DNA of 64,000 bases from Mycobacterium aquaticum (GTDB lineage Bacteria; Actinomycetota; Actinomycetes; Mycobacteriales; Mycobacteriaceae): NCBI RefSeq assembly GCF_002086485.1, contig NZ_MVHF01000017.1:1-64000 (forward strand), read 5' to 3'. Position 1 is the first letter of the stretch. The number at the start of each line of letters is the position of its first letter. Of this stretch, positions 53,540-61,654 are shown piece by piece. The notes under the pieces are model-generated. The model was given only the letters and a program-made list of their open reading frames with translations. It was not told the origin of the DNA and searched no databases. The translations under genes were made by a program, and so were the position numbers.

Positions 53540-54430
53540 CTAATTCCCTTCCGGTGCAGGGGCGTTACGCACACGCTCGACCGAAGTACGCAGCGTGCGG
53601 ATGGTCAGCTCGGATGCGAGGTGGCGCTTGTAGGCGGCGCTGCCGCGCATGTCGCTGACCGGCTCACAGGCCTGCGCGGCGGCCGCTCCCGCCGCGACGA
53701 AGGTCTGTTCGGTCGCCGGTTGACTCGCCAGGGAATCCGCGAGCGCACGCAGCGCCTGGGCGTCGGCGTTGACTGCGGTGAGCCCGACGCGCGCGGCGGC
53801 GATCGAATCCCCGTCGAGAGTCACCTGCGCACCGGCCGCCGTCACCGCCCAATCTCCTACTCGGCGTTCCACTTTCGCGTACGCACTGGAGGTTCGATGA
53901 CGTATCGGAACGCGCACCTCGATGAGCATCTCGTTGTGGGCCAGCGCGGTCTCGTACGGGCCGACGAGGAAGTCGTCGACCGGGATCTCCCGATCCCCCG
54001 CCGGACCGTGTACCAGGCACACTGCCCCGACGACCGCACACACGGTGGTCAGGTCCTCGGCCGGGTCGGCCTGGCACAGCGATCCGCCGAGGGTGCCCCG
54101 GTTTCGCACGACAGGGTCGGCGATCACCCGTTCGGCGTCGCGGAAGATGGGGCACACGGCGGCCAGCGGATCGGACTCCAACACTTGGCAGTGCCGGGCC
54201 ATGGCGCCGATGCGCACGAGGGTCGGGTCGGTGACGATATAGCCGAGCTCGGCGGCGAGGTCGTTGATGTCGACGAGGTATTCGGGGTTGGCGATCCGCA
54301 GCTTCATCATCGGCAGCAGGCTGTGCCCGCCGGCGACGATCCTGGCGTCCTCGCCCAACCTGTCCAGCAGACCGACGGCGTGGTCGACGCTGGTGGCGCG
54401 TTCGTACTCGAAGGGGCCGGGAACTTGCAT
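53540..54430 (-). CDS. coxM: CO dehydrogenase medium subunit CoxM (FAD)
   Basis: A 296-residue FAD-binding subunit. The two flavin loops are visible: AGGHSLLPMMKLR (about 35-47) and TLGGSLCQADPAEDL (about 111-125). First gene of the structural operon coxM-coxS-coxL. ATG at 54430 with GAGCTGGG upstream; a longer frame to 54466 would run toward the palindrome and was rejected. Confidence 0.95.
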   Translation of the reverse strand: MQVPGPFEYERATSVDHAVGLLDRLGEDARIVAGGHSLLPMMKLRIANPEYLVDINDLAAELGYIVTDPTLVRIGAMARHCQVLESDPLAAVCPIFRDAERVIADPVVRNRGTLGGSLCQADPAEDLTTVCAVVGAVCLVHGPAGDREIPVDDFLVGPYETALAHNEMLIEVRVPIRHRTSSAYAKVERRVGDWAVTAAGAQVTLDGDSIAAARVGLTAVNADAQALRALADSLASQPATEQTFVAAGAAAAQACEPVSDMRGSAAYKRHLASELTIRTLRTSVERVRNAPAPEGN

Positions 54431-54467
54431 GTGACCCAGCTCACGCCTATCCGACGTCAGCGTCAAT

Positions 54468-54495
54468 AGCGAGTTAAGCGATCACTTAACTCGCT
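54468..54495. promoter_or_regulatory. 28-bp palindrome upstream of coxM
   Basis: AGCGAGTTAAG (54468-54478) and its exact complement (54485-54495) flank a six-base spacer. It begins 38 bp upstream of the coxM ATG and overlaps the stop codon of the XdhC gene. No T-run follows on either strand, so an operator is more likely than a terminator. Inverted repeats bound by the LysR regulator CutR are reported before cut/cox genes of another Mycobacterium, making CutR-like control plausible. Confidence 0.6.
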
Positions 54496-55655
54496 GTTTG
54501 CGCCTCCCGTTGGCCCAGCTCATGGTGGATCCGGCCGCCGGTCTCGGCCAGTGGGCGGCCGCCTCCGCCCCATCGCCGAGCCACGATCTCCGCCGCGATC
54601 GATACCGCGGTCTCTTCGGGCGTCCGCCCGCCGAGGTCCAAACCGATCGGACTGGACAAGCCGGCCAGCTCGGCGTCGGTCAGCCCCGCCTCGCGCAGCC
54701 GATCCAGCCGATCCTCGTGGGTGCGCCGCGATCCCATCGCACCGATGTAGGCGGCTCGGGCGTTCTCGGGTAACCGCAGCGCCACCTCGAGCAGCGGCAC
54801 GTCGAACTTCGGATCGTGGGTCAGCACACAGATCACCGTGCGGGCGTCGATGGCGCCGGCGGCGGCCTGCGCAGCCAGGTAACGGTGCGGCCAATCGACA
54901 ACGACCTCGTCGGCCGTCGGGAACCGCGCCGAGGTGGCGAATATCGGGCGGGCATCGCACACGGTGACGCGGTAGCCCAGGAACGCGCCCTGCTGCGCGA
55001 CCGCGGCGGCGAAGTCGATGGCTCCGAACACGAGCATGCGGGGGCGGGGCGCATGACTCGCGACGAACACCTCCATGCCCTCGCCGCGCCGTTGACCGTC
55101 CGGGCCGTAGGTCAGCACCTCACTGCGCCCCGCCGCGAGGAGACCGCGCGCATCGTCGGTCACCGCGGCGTCGGCCCGTGAAGACCCGAGTGAGCCGTCG
55201 ACCGGACCGTCCCCCGGGTCGCTGCGCACCACCAGCCGCCTGCCGATCCATGCGACGTCGGGATGCGTGATGACCGTCGCGACGGCGACCGGGCGGTGCG
55301 CGTCGATATCGGCGGCGATGGCATCGAGTTGACCAAAAGTGCTCTGCGACACCGGTTCTACGAAGACGTCGAGGATTCCGCCGCAGGTCAGCCCGACCTC
55401 GAAGGCATCGTCGTCGCTGACCCCGTAGCGCTGCAGGACAGGGATGCCCGTGGCCAGCACCTCGGACGCCAACTCGTAGACCGCGCTCTCCACACAACCA
55501 CCCGACACCGAGCCGCTCACCGTGCCGTCGGCGGTCACCACCATCGAAGCACCGGGCGGGCGTGGGGCGGACCGGAATGTGCGCACCACCGTCCCGAGCC
55601 CTGCGGTGCCACCCGCGCGCCACACTGCTAACAGAGTGCTCAGCACCTCTCTCAC
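54486..55655 (-). CDS. XdhC-family protein (CoxI/Rv0376c-like)
   Basis: A 389-residue XdhC/CoxI protein with both domains: the N-terminal SVSGGCVESAVYE and CGGILDVFVEP, and the C-terminal AYIGAMGSRRTHEDRLDRLREAGL and ETAVSIAAEIVARR. Probably helps insert the molybdenum cofactor into CO dehydrogenase. GTG at 55655 with TAGATT seven bases upstream, suggesting a leaderless transcript. It reads through to coxM but the palindrome separates them. Confidence 0.9.
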   Translation of the reverse strand: MREVLSTLLAVWRAGGTAGLGTVVRTFRSAPRPPGASMVVTADGTVSGSVSGGCVESAVYELASEVLATGIPVLQRYGVSDDDAFEVGLTCGGILDVFVEPVSQSTFGQLDAIAADIDAHRPVAVATVITHPDVAWIGRRLVVRSDPGDGPVDGSLGSSRADAAVTDDARGLLAAGRSEVLTYGPDGQRRGEGMEVFVASHAPRPRMLVFGAIDFAAAVAQQGAFLGYRVTVCDARPIFATSARFPTADEVVVDWPHRYLAAQAAAGAIDARTVICVLTHDPKFDVPLLEVALRLPENARAAYIGAMGSRRTHEDRLDRLREAGLTDAELAGLSSPIGLDLGGRTPEETAVSIAAEIVARRWGGGGRPLAETGGRIHHELGQREAQTAS

Positions 55656-55662
55656 GACAATC

Positions 55663-55672
55663 AATCTAGGCT
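55663..55672. promoter_or_regulatory. Overlapping divergent leaderless promoters
   Basis: In a 23-bp gap, TAGGCT (55667-55672, plus) lies six bases before the LysR GTG, and TAGATT on the minus strand (55668-55663) seven bases before the XdhC GTG. The hexamers share TA at 55667-55668. Both transcripts would begin at their start codons, and RNA polymerase could not occupy both at once. Confidence 0.6.
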
Positions 55673-55678
55673 TCAGAC

Positions 55679-56635
55679 GTGACACCTGCGCAGTTGCGTG
55701 CATTTTCGGCGGTGGTCCGGCTCGGCTCGGTGCGCGCGGCCGCCGAGGAGCTGGGGGTGTCCGATGCCGGGGTGTCGATGCACGTCGCCCAGCTGCGCAA
55801 GGAACTCGACGATCCCCTGTTCACCAGGACCGCGGCCGGGCTGGCGTTCACCCCGGGCGGGCTGCGGCTGGCCAGCCGTGCCATCGAGATCCTCGGCTTG
55901 CAACGGCAGACCGCGATCGAAGTGACCGAAGCCGCACACGGCCGGCGGCTGCTGCGCATCGCGGCGTCGAGCGCCTTCGCCGAGCACGCGGCGCCGGGTC
56001 TGATCGAACTGTTCTCATTACGCGCCGACGACCTTTCGGTCGAACTCAGCGTGCATCCGGCCGGCCAGTTCGCGCATCTGATCACTTCGCGCGCCGTCGA
56101 CATCGCGCTCGGCCCGGCCCCCGACGGCGCCGGTCAGGAGCTCGCCGTCCGGCCATTCCTGAAGTACCAGATCATCACGGTCACCTCACCCGACGGCCCG
56201 TTGGCCACTCGCACCCCCACGCCCGCCCTGCTCCGCGAGCAGCACTGGCTACTGGGCCCGTCGGGTGGCAGCGTGGACGGCGAAATCGCCTCCATGCTGC
56301 GCGATCTCGCGATTCCCGAAGCACACCAGCGCATCTTCCAGAGCGATGCCGCCGCCCTCGACGAGGTGCAGCGCGTCGGCGGGGTGACGCCGACGATCGG
56401 CTTTGCCGTCGCGAAGGATCTGACGAGCGGACGGCTTGTCCACGTCAAGGGCCCGGGCCTGCAGATCTCGGGCGAGTGGTCAGCGTCCACCCTGCCCGCC
56501 GCGGCCCGTCAGCCCGCCGTCTCGGAGTTGGTGCGATTCATCACCACACCGCGCTGCACCCAGGCGATGATCCGCGGGACGGGCGTGGGGGTCGCCCGGT
56601 TCCGGCCGAAAGTGCATGTGACCCTGTGGAGTTGA
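55679..56635 (+). CDS. LysR-type regulator of the cox cluster (CutR-like)
   Basis: A 318-residue LysR protein. Its winged helix (LRAFSAVVRLGSVRAAAEELGVSDAGVSMHV, residues 5-35) is followed by the effector domain. Position divergent from the XdhC/cox genes matches Rv0377 and CutR, which is needed for cut (CO dehydrogenase) expression in Mycobacterium sp. JC1. GTG start, likely leaderless. Confidence 0.9.
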   Translation: MTPAQLRAFSAVVRLGSVRAAAEELGVSDAGVSMHVAQLRKELDDPLFTRTAAGLAFTPGGLRLASRAIEILGLQRQTAIEVTEAAHGRRLLRIAASSAFAEHAAPGLIELFSLRADDLSVELSVHPAGQFAHLITSRAVDIALGPAPDGAGQELAVRPFLKYQIITVTSPDGPLATRTPTPALLREQHWLLGPSGGSVDGEIASMLRDLAIPEAHQRIFQSDAAALDEVQRVGGVTPTIGFAVAKDLTSGRLVHVKGPGLQISGEWSASTLPAAARQPAVSELVRFITTPRCTQAMIRGTGVGVARFRPKVHVTLWS

Positions 56636-56644
56636 GCTCCCCGC

Positions 56645-57274
56645 TCAGGCGCTTTCACCCCGGCGAACCGCCGCTGCCCGTGGAATCAGCGCATCCTGAA
56701 TGAACTCGACCAGCACTTCTTTCATCGCGCTGACCGTCATGTTCGGCGTGCCGGTGAGCACCTGGATGGCCATGCCGTCGGTCAGCGCCGAGAGCCGGTG
56801 GGCGATGGTCTCGGGGTCGACGTCGGTGCGAAACACCTGCTGGCGTTGACCGCGTTCGACGATGCGCCGGATCGTCTCGCGCCAGCGCTCGTAGTACGCG
56901 CCGTGGATGGGCCGAAGCTCGGGACGGATCAGCGCCTCGGCCCAGAACTGGATCCACACCGACCACTCGTCACGGACGGCGCCCACCCGGGGCAGCTGCA
57001 TGTCGATGAGCTTGAGCAACCTCTGATGGGCGTCATCGATGGCCTTCAGTTCAGCGCTCTGCCTGCCGAAGGCGTGGTCGATCGAATGCTTGAGCGCAGC
57101 AGTCAGCACGTCGTTCTTGCCCGGGAAGTAGTAGTGCACCGTGCCGGTGCTGGTACCGACGACCTGCGCGATGTCCGATATGCGGACCGCGTGATAACCC
57201 CGCTCGGCGATGAGCTGTGCCGCGGCGTCGAGGATCGCGGCTTTCCTGGAATCGTCGACATTCTCAGCAGTCAC
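56645..57274 (-). CDS. TetR-family regulator of the acyl-CoA operon
   Basis: A 209-residue TetR protein (BetI-like). The helix-turn-helix at about residues 11-57 includes AAQLIAERGYHAVRISDIAQVVGTSTGTVHYYFPGK. The C-terminal ligand domain is larger than in the shortest TetRs. GTG start. Divergent from the SDR/acyl-CoA synthetase operon, with TGA-rich palindromes near both starts, so it is the probable repressor; acyl-CoA or acid effectors are likely. Confidence 0.92.
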   Translation of the reverse strand: MTAENVDDSRKAAILDAAAQLIAERGYHAVRISDIAQVVGTSTGTVHYYFPGKNDVLTAALKHSIDHAFGRQSAELKAIDDAHQRLLKLIDMQLPRVGAVRDEWSVWIQFWAEALIRPELRPIHGAYYERWRETIRRIVERGQRQQVFRTDVDPETIAHRLSALTDGMAIQVLTGTPNMTVSAMKEVLVEFIQDALIPRAAAVRRGESA

Positions 57275-57331
57275 GTCGGTCTTTTCTTCCCGTAGCTACC
57301 TGACTCAGCAATCAAACCACATTCTGCGAGT

Positions 57332-57346
57332 TGACGCGTCAGTCAG
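57332..57346. promoter_or_regulatory. TetR-side palindrome TGACGCGTCA
   Basis: TGACGCGTCA (57332-57341) is a perfect ten-base palindrome followed by GTCAG. The same element, TGA(C/T)GC(G/A)TCAGTCAG, recurs at 57498-57512 on the other side of the divergent gap, and a TGCGTCAGA half-site is at 57357-57365. The shared motif near both promoters suggests a common operator for the TetR protein. Confidence 0.55.
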
Positions 57347-57444
57347 ATTCGACTCGTGCGTCAGATGCGGGAAGCCGCCGCCCCGCGCATGCGCCCACCT
57401 GCAGAAAAGCGCACCTCACCTGGGTAAATGCCTGAGCAATCGGC

Positions 57445-57460
57445 TGTGATGTATGTCACA
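57445..57460. promoter_or_regulatory. Exact CRP consensus site
   Basis: TGTGA-TGTATG-TCACA is an exact match to the TGTGA-N6-TCACA consensus of cAMP receptor proteins, including mycobacterial Crp. It lies just upstream of a -35-like TTGACT and is centred about 50 bases before the predicted start of the catabolic operon, a position suited to activation. Confidence 0.7.
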
Positions 57461-57465
57461 TACAG

Positions 57466-57508
57466 TTGACTTACGTGCGCGTGGTCACGCTATAACTGAT
57501 GCATCAGT
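57466..57508 (+). promoter_or_regulatory. Promoter of the acyl-CoA operon with overlapping operator
   Basis: TTGACT (57466-57471) and TATAAC (57491-57496), 19 bases apart, form a plausible sigma-A promoter. ACTGATGCATCAGT (57495-57508), a perfect 14-base palindrome, overlaps the end of the -10 and the start site, ideal for repression by the divergent TetR protein. The SDR start lies about 20 bases further on. Confidence 0.6.
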
Positions 57509-57526
57509 CAGACGCGAGGAGTGATC

Positions 57527-58354
57527 GTGGGAGAACCGTCGAGTCCAGCTTCGAACGCCCTGAGCCCGACGCTGCACCGCGACAAGGTCGTACTGATCAC
57601 CGGTGGCGGCACCGGCATCGGCCGCGCGACCGCGCTGGAGTTCGCGCGCTGTGGCGCCGACGTCGTCATCAGCGGGCGCCGGGCCGAACGGCTCAAGGAC
57701 ACCGTCGCCGAGATCGAGGCACTCGGCGCACGCGCGCTGGCGGTGCCGACGGACATCCGGGAGGAGGAACAGGTCGCAGAGATGGTCACCCGAACGCTCG
57801 ACCGGTTCGGCCGCATCGACGTCCTCGTCAACAACGCCGGCGGACAGTTCTCCGCACCCGCCGAGGACATCAGCCTCAAGGGCTGGCGGGCCGTACACCG
57901 ACTGGCCGTCGACGGCACCTGGGCGGTCACCCGCGAGGTGGCGACACGCGCCATGATCCCGCAGCGCAGCGGCGTGATCTTCTTCATGGCGTTCTCGCCG
58001 CGGCGCGGCATCGCCTCGTTCGTCCACGCCACCAGCGCCCGCGCGGCCCTGGAGAACCTGGCCAGCGGGCTGTCGCTGGAGTGGAGCAAGTATCGGATCC
58101 GCAGCATCTGCATCGCCCCGGGAACCATCGCCACCGAGGGCATGGACGCCAACTACACCGAAGACGCCCGAGCCCAATGGGCGGCCGCTGTCCCGCTCGG
58201 ACGCCTCGGCACCGCCCAGGACGTTGCGCCCACGATCGCCTTCCTCGCTTCACCGGCCGCCGGCTACATCACCGGCACCACCGTCGTCATCGACGGCGGT
58301 GCCGACGCCTGGGGCAACTCTCATCCCGCACCGCAATTGGAGGACAACGCATGA
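57527..58354 (+). CDS. SDR oxidoreductase, 2,4-dienoyl-CoA reductase-like
   Basis: A 275-residue SDR. The NADP loop GGGTGIG and NNAGGQF segment, and the C-terminal EWSKYRIRSICIAPGTIATEGM, resemble mammalian 2,4-dienoyl-CoA reductases more than alcohol-type SDRs. The classical YxxxK site is absent: Tyr is replaced by His167 (FVHATSARAAL) and the Lys position by Arg172; dienoyl-CoA reductases also lack the Tyr but keep Lys. GTG at 57527 has GAGGA at proper spacing (the GTG at 57521 is too close to it). First gene of the operon. Confidence 0.82.
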   Translation: MGEPSSPASNALSPTLHRDKVVLITGGGTGIGRATALEFARCGADVVISGRRAERLKDTVAEIEALGARALAVPTDIREEEQVAEMVTRTLDRFGRIDVLVNNAGGQFSAPAEDISLKGWRAVHRLAVDGTWAVTREVATRAMIPQRSGVIFFMAFSPRRGIASFVHATSARAALENLASGLSLEWSKYRIRSICIAPGTIATEGMDANYTEDARAQWAAAVPLGRLGTAQDVAPTIAFLASPAAGYITGTTVVIDGGADAWGNSHPAPQLEDNA

Positions 58355-60411
58355 CCGCTTGCGCGCCCCGTGACCTCACCGCCCTGTTCGACCCGCGCTC
58401 TGTCGCGATCATCGGTGCCAGCAACGACGAGACCAAGTACGGCAACTGGCTGAGCGTGCAGGCCCTCCGCATGCCTGGCACCCGCACCCTGCACCTGGTG
58501 AACCGGCGCGGTGAACCAGTGCTGGGCCGGCAGACCGTGAAAGCGCTCACCGATGTGGCCGAGCCGGTCGACCTGGTGGCCGTCGCAGTACCCGCCGCGG
58601 GATTCGAGGAGGCCGTCAAGGACGCCCTCGCCGCAGGCGCGAAGGCCATCGTCGGTGTCACCGCGGGATTCGCCGAGCTCGGCGCCGAGGGCCGGGCCCT
58701 GCAGGAACGCATCGTCAAGCGGGTGCGCGACGCGGGAGCGCTGCTGCTCGGCCCGAACTGCCTGGGGGTGCTGGATTCCACCACCGAGCTCTACCTCGCG
58801 TCGAATCCGATGCCGACGGGCCGCGTCGCGCTGCTGTCCCAGAGCGGCAACATGGCCCTTGAGCTGTCGGGCTTCCTGGCCGCGCGGGGCCACGGGTTCT
58901 CCCGATTCGTCTCCCTGGGCAACCAGGCCGACCTGGGCGTCGCCGACGTCATCCGCTCCTGCACGCGACATCAGGGCACCGACGTGATCACGGTGTACTG
59001 CGAGGATTTCGGCGATGGCCGAGCGTTCGTGGCAGCCGCCGCCGAGGCCGCTGCCGCGGGCAAGCCGGTGCTGCTGCTGACCGTCGGAGGCAGCGAGGCA
59101 TCGATCCGCGGCGCCCAATCCCACACCGGCGCACTGACTTCCGACAGTGCCGTGATCGCGGCCGCGTGCCGCGCCGCCGGAATCCGCCGGGTGCACTCGC
59201 CGCGCGAACTCGCCGACGCCGCAGCGGCACTGCTGAGCTTCGGCTCCACCGGGGTCAGGCGCGTCGGCGTGGTCGCCGACGGTGGTGGTCACGCCGGCGT
59301 CGGATCGGACATCGTCGAGGCGGCCGGCCTGAGCGTGCCGGAGTTCGACGCCTCGGTGAGCGACGCGTTGCGTGCCCTGCTGCCTCCGTCGGCCGCGGTG
59401 ACCAACCCGGTCGACCTGGCCGGGGCCGGCGAGCAGGACATCACATCGTTCGCCAGGGTGCTGGAGACCACGCTGTCCAACGAGCACCTCGACGCCGTGC
59501 TGATCACCGGGTACTTCGGTGGCTACGGCGGTTACGGCGACGCGCTGGCCGCCCGCGAGATCGAGACCGCGCACGAGATGGCCCGTATCGCCAGGGAGCA
59601 CGGCAAGCCCGTCGTGGTGCACACCATGCACCACAGCAGCGAGGGCGCCCGCGTGCTGGCCGAATCCGGCCTGCCGGTGTTCGCCGCGGTCGAGGACGCC
59701 GCCCGGACCCTGGCCATATTCGGTGACGGCAAGACCCCGCCGGCACTGCCCACGTTGGCCGAAACCGCCGAGCACGCAGCAGCATCCGACAGCTACTGGG
59801 AGGCGCGTGAACTGTTCCGCGCTGCGGGCCTGAGCTTCCCGGGAGCAGCGCTGATCGAATCGGCCGACGCCGCAGCCGCGGCCGCGGAAGACATCGGCTA
59901 CCCCGTCGTGCTGAAAGCCATGGGCCTGCTGCACAAGTCGGACTCCGGCGGCGTCGCACTCGGCCTGGCGGACGAGGATCAGCTGCGCGCGGCGGTGCAG
60001 GACATGCAGCAACGCCTGAATCCGCCCGGGTTCTGCGTCGAGGCGATGGCCGATCTGCGCGACGGCGTCGAACTGATCGTCGGCGTGCAGAGCGATCCCC
60101 GGTTCGGCCCGGTCGCCATGGTCGGCCTCGGCGGCATCTTCACCGAGGTGCTCAAGGACGTCGCGTTCGCCTTGGCCCCTGTCGACCACGCGACCGCGCG
60201 CGACATGCTCGACGGCCTGCGCGCCGCGGCGCTGCTGCGCGGGGTCCGCGGGCGTCCGCCGGTCGACCTCGGCGCCGCCGCGGCCGCCATCGCGGCGGTC
60301 ACCTCGGTAGCCGCCCACCATCCCGAGATCACCGAGCTCGAGGTGAATCCGCTGCTGGGCACCCCGGCCGGCGCGCTCGGCCTCGACGCCCGCATCGTTC
60401 TCGCCCCCTGA
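58351..60411 (+). CDS. ADP-forming acyl-CoA synthetase
   Basis: A 686-residue fused acyl-CoA ligase (NDP-forming) in the order CoA-binding domain (GASNDETKYG, about 10-130), succinyl-CoA-ligase-like domain (LLSQSGNMALE at 161; phosphohistidine candidate His258 in GAQSHTGALTSD), third domain (about 300-450) and C-terminal ATP-grasp (about 475-686, VVLKAMGLLHKSDSGGV). It activates an acid to its CoA thioester with release of ADP instead of AMP. ATG overlaps the SDR stop and has AGGAC upstream. Confidence 0.93.
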   Translation: MTACAPRDLTALFDPRSVAIIGASNDETKYGNWLSVQALRMPGTRTLHLVNRRGEPVLGRQTVKALTDVAEPVDLVAVAVPAAGFEEAVKDALAAGAKAIVGVTAGFAELGAEGRALQERIVKRVRDAGALLLGPNCLGVLDSTTELYLASNPMPTGRVALLSQSGNMALELSGFLAARGHGFSRFVSLGNQADLGVADVIRSCTRHQGTDVITVYCEDFGDGRAFVAAAAEAAAAGKPVLLLTVGGSEASIRGAQSHTGALTSDSAVIAAACRAAGIRRVHSPRELADAAAALLSFGSTGVRRVGVVADGGGHAGVGSDIVEAAGLSVPEFDASVSDALRALLPPSAAVTNPVDLAGAGEQDITSFARVLETTLSNEHLDAVLITGYFGGYGGYGDALAAREIETAHEMARIAREHGKPVVVHTMHHSSEGARVLAESGLPVFAAVEDAARTLAIFGDGKTPPALPTLAETAEHAAASDSYWEARELFRAAGLSFPGAALIESADAAAAAAEDIGYPVVLKAMGLLHKSDSGGVALGLADEDQLRAAVQDMQQRLNPPGFCVEAMADLRDGVELIVGVQSDPRFGPVAMVGLGGIFTEVLKDVAFALAPVDHATARDMLDGLRAAALLRGVRGRPPVDLGAAAAAIAAVTSVAAHHPEITELEVNPLLGTPAGALGLDARIVLAP

Positions 60412-60450
60412 CCGACATCACTCAATACCCACGAAAGGAAATCTCCCCCA

Positions 60451-61650
60451 ATGGAATTCGCATACACGCCACGGCTCGCCGAGCTGAAGGACCGCGCCCG
60501 CGCACTGACCGAGAAGATCATCCCGTTCGAGCTCGAGTGCGAGCAGAACAACGGCCTCTCGGCCGAGTCGCACGCCGTCATCAAGGCCGCCGTGCTGGAG
60601 GCCGGCCTGCAGGCCATCAACACCCCCGTCGAATTCGGCGGGGCCGGGCTGAGCGTGCTGGAACAGGTCGTCGTTCAGGACGAGCTGGGCAAGTTGACCA
60701 ACGCGCTGTGGGACGCCGTGTGGCGCCCGGCCAACCCGCTGGCCCACGCCACCCCCGAACAGCGTGAGCGCTACCTGATCCCGGGTGCGCGGGGCGACCG
60801 CCGCGACGCGGTGGCCATCTCCGAGGCCGACGCGGGCTCCGACTTCTCCGCGGCCAAGACCACGGCGACGCCAGATGGCAACGGCGGCTACATCATCAAC
60901 GGCGAGAAGTGGTTCGTCACCGTCGGTGACGTCGCCGACTACCTGATCGTGCTGGCCTATGTGCAGCCCGACAACGCCCCGACCATGTTCCTGATCGACG
61001 TGCCCAGCCCCGGCGTAAGCATCACCAACGTGCCGCGCTTCACCCACACCTTCGTCTACGAGCATCCCGAATTCACCTTCAAGGACGTCAAAGTGGGCCC
61101 CGAGGCCGTGCTCGGCGGCATCGGCGAGGGGCTTGAGCTCACCCGCGACTGGTTCACCGAGGAGCGCCTGATGATCGGCGCCCGCACCATCGGGGCGGCC
61201 GAGCGTGCGCTGACGCTGGCCGTGGACTGGGCGCGCGAGCGGGTCCAGGGCGGCGACACGCTGATCAACCGCCAGCTGATCCAGGGCATGATCGCCGACT
61301 CGGTCTGCGACATCGCCACCAACCGCGCCCTGACCCACCAGGTGGCGTGGGAGTTCGACCAGGCCGACCCCAATGACGCCGAGCAGCGAAAGACCTTGCA
61401 CGCCAAGGCAGCAACCGTGAAGCTCGCTGCCTCCGAGGCGTCCAACCGCGTCGCGGACCGGGCGGTGCAGATCTTCGGCGGCCGCGGCTACATCCGCGAC
61501 TACCCGGTGGAGCGGCTGTGGCGCGAACTGCGCGTCGACCGGATCTGGGAGGGCACCTCCGAGATCCAGCGCCTGGTCATCGCGAACGAGACCAAGAAGC
61601 GCGGTCTCGAGAAGCTGCTGTCCTTCCCCTACGCCACGGACGGGGAGTAG
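60451..61650 (+). CDS. Acyl-CoA dehydrogenase
   Basis: A 399-residue FAD enzyme with the C-terminal signature QIFGGRGYIRDYPVERLWRELR and catalytic base Glu367 (DRIWEGTSEIQ). The flavin-contact segments AISEADAGSDF and KWFVTVGDVADY are present. Long, short, branched or aromatic-chain specificity is not readable. GAAAGGAAA ribosome site; 39 bases after the synthetase gene. Confidence 0.95.
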   Translation: MEFAYTPRLAELKDRARALTEKIIPFELECEQNNGLSAESHAVIKAAVLEAGLQAINTPVEFGGAGLSVLEQVVVQDELGKLTNALWDAVWRPANPLAHATPEQRERYLIPGARGDRRDAVAISEADAGSDFSAAKTTATPDGNGGYIINGEKWFVTVGDVADYLIVLAYVQPDNAPTMFLIDVPSPGVSITNVPRFTHTFVYEHPEFTFKDVKVGPEAVLGGIGEGLELTRDWFTEERLMIGARTIGAAERALTLAVDWARERVQGGDTLINRQLIQGMIADSVCDIATNRALTHQVAWEFDQADPNDAEQRKTLHAKAATVKLAASEASNRVADRAVQIFGGRGYIRDYPVERLWRELRVDRIWEGTSEIQRLVIANETKKRGLEKLLSFPYATDGE

Positions 61651-61654
61651 CCAG

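Noticed and set aside
58321..60321. 666-codon minus-strand open frame
   Set aside because: Antisense to the acyl-CoA synthetase gene; no family similarity.
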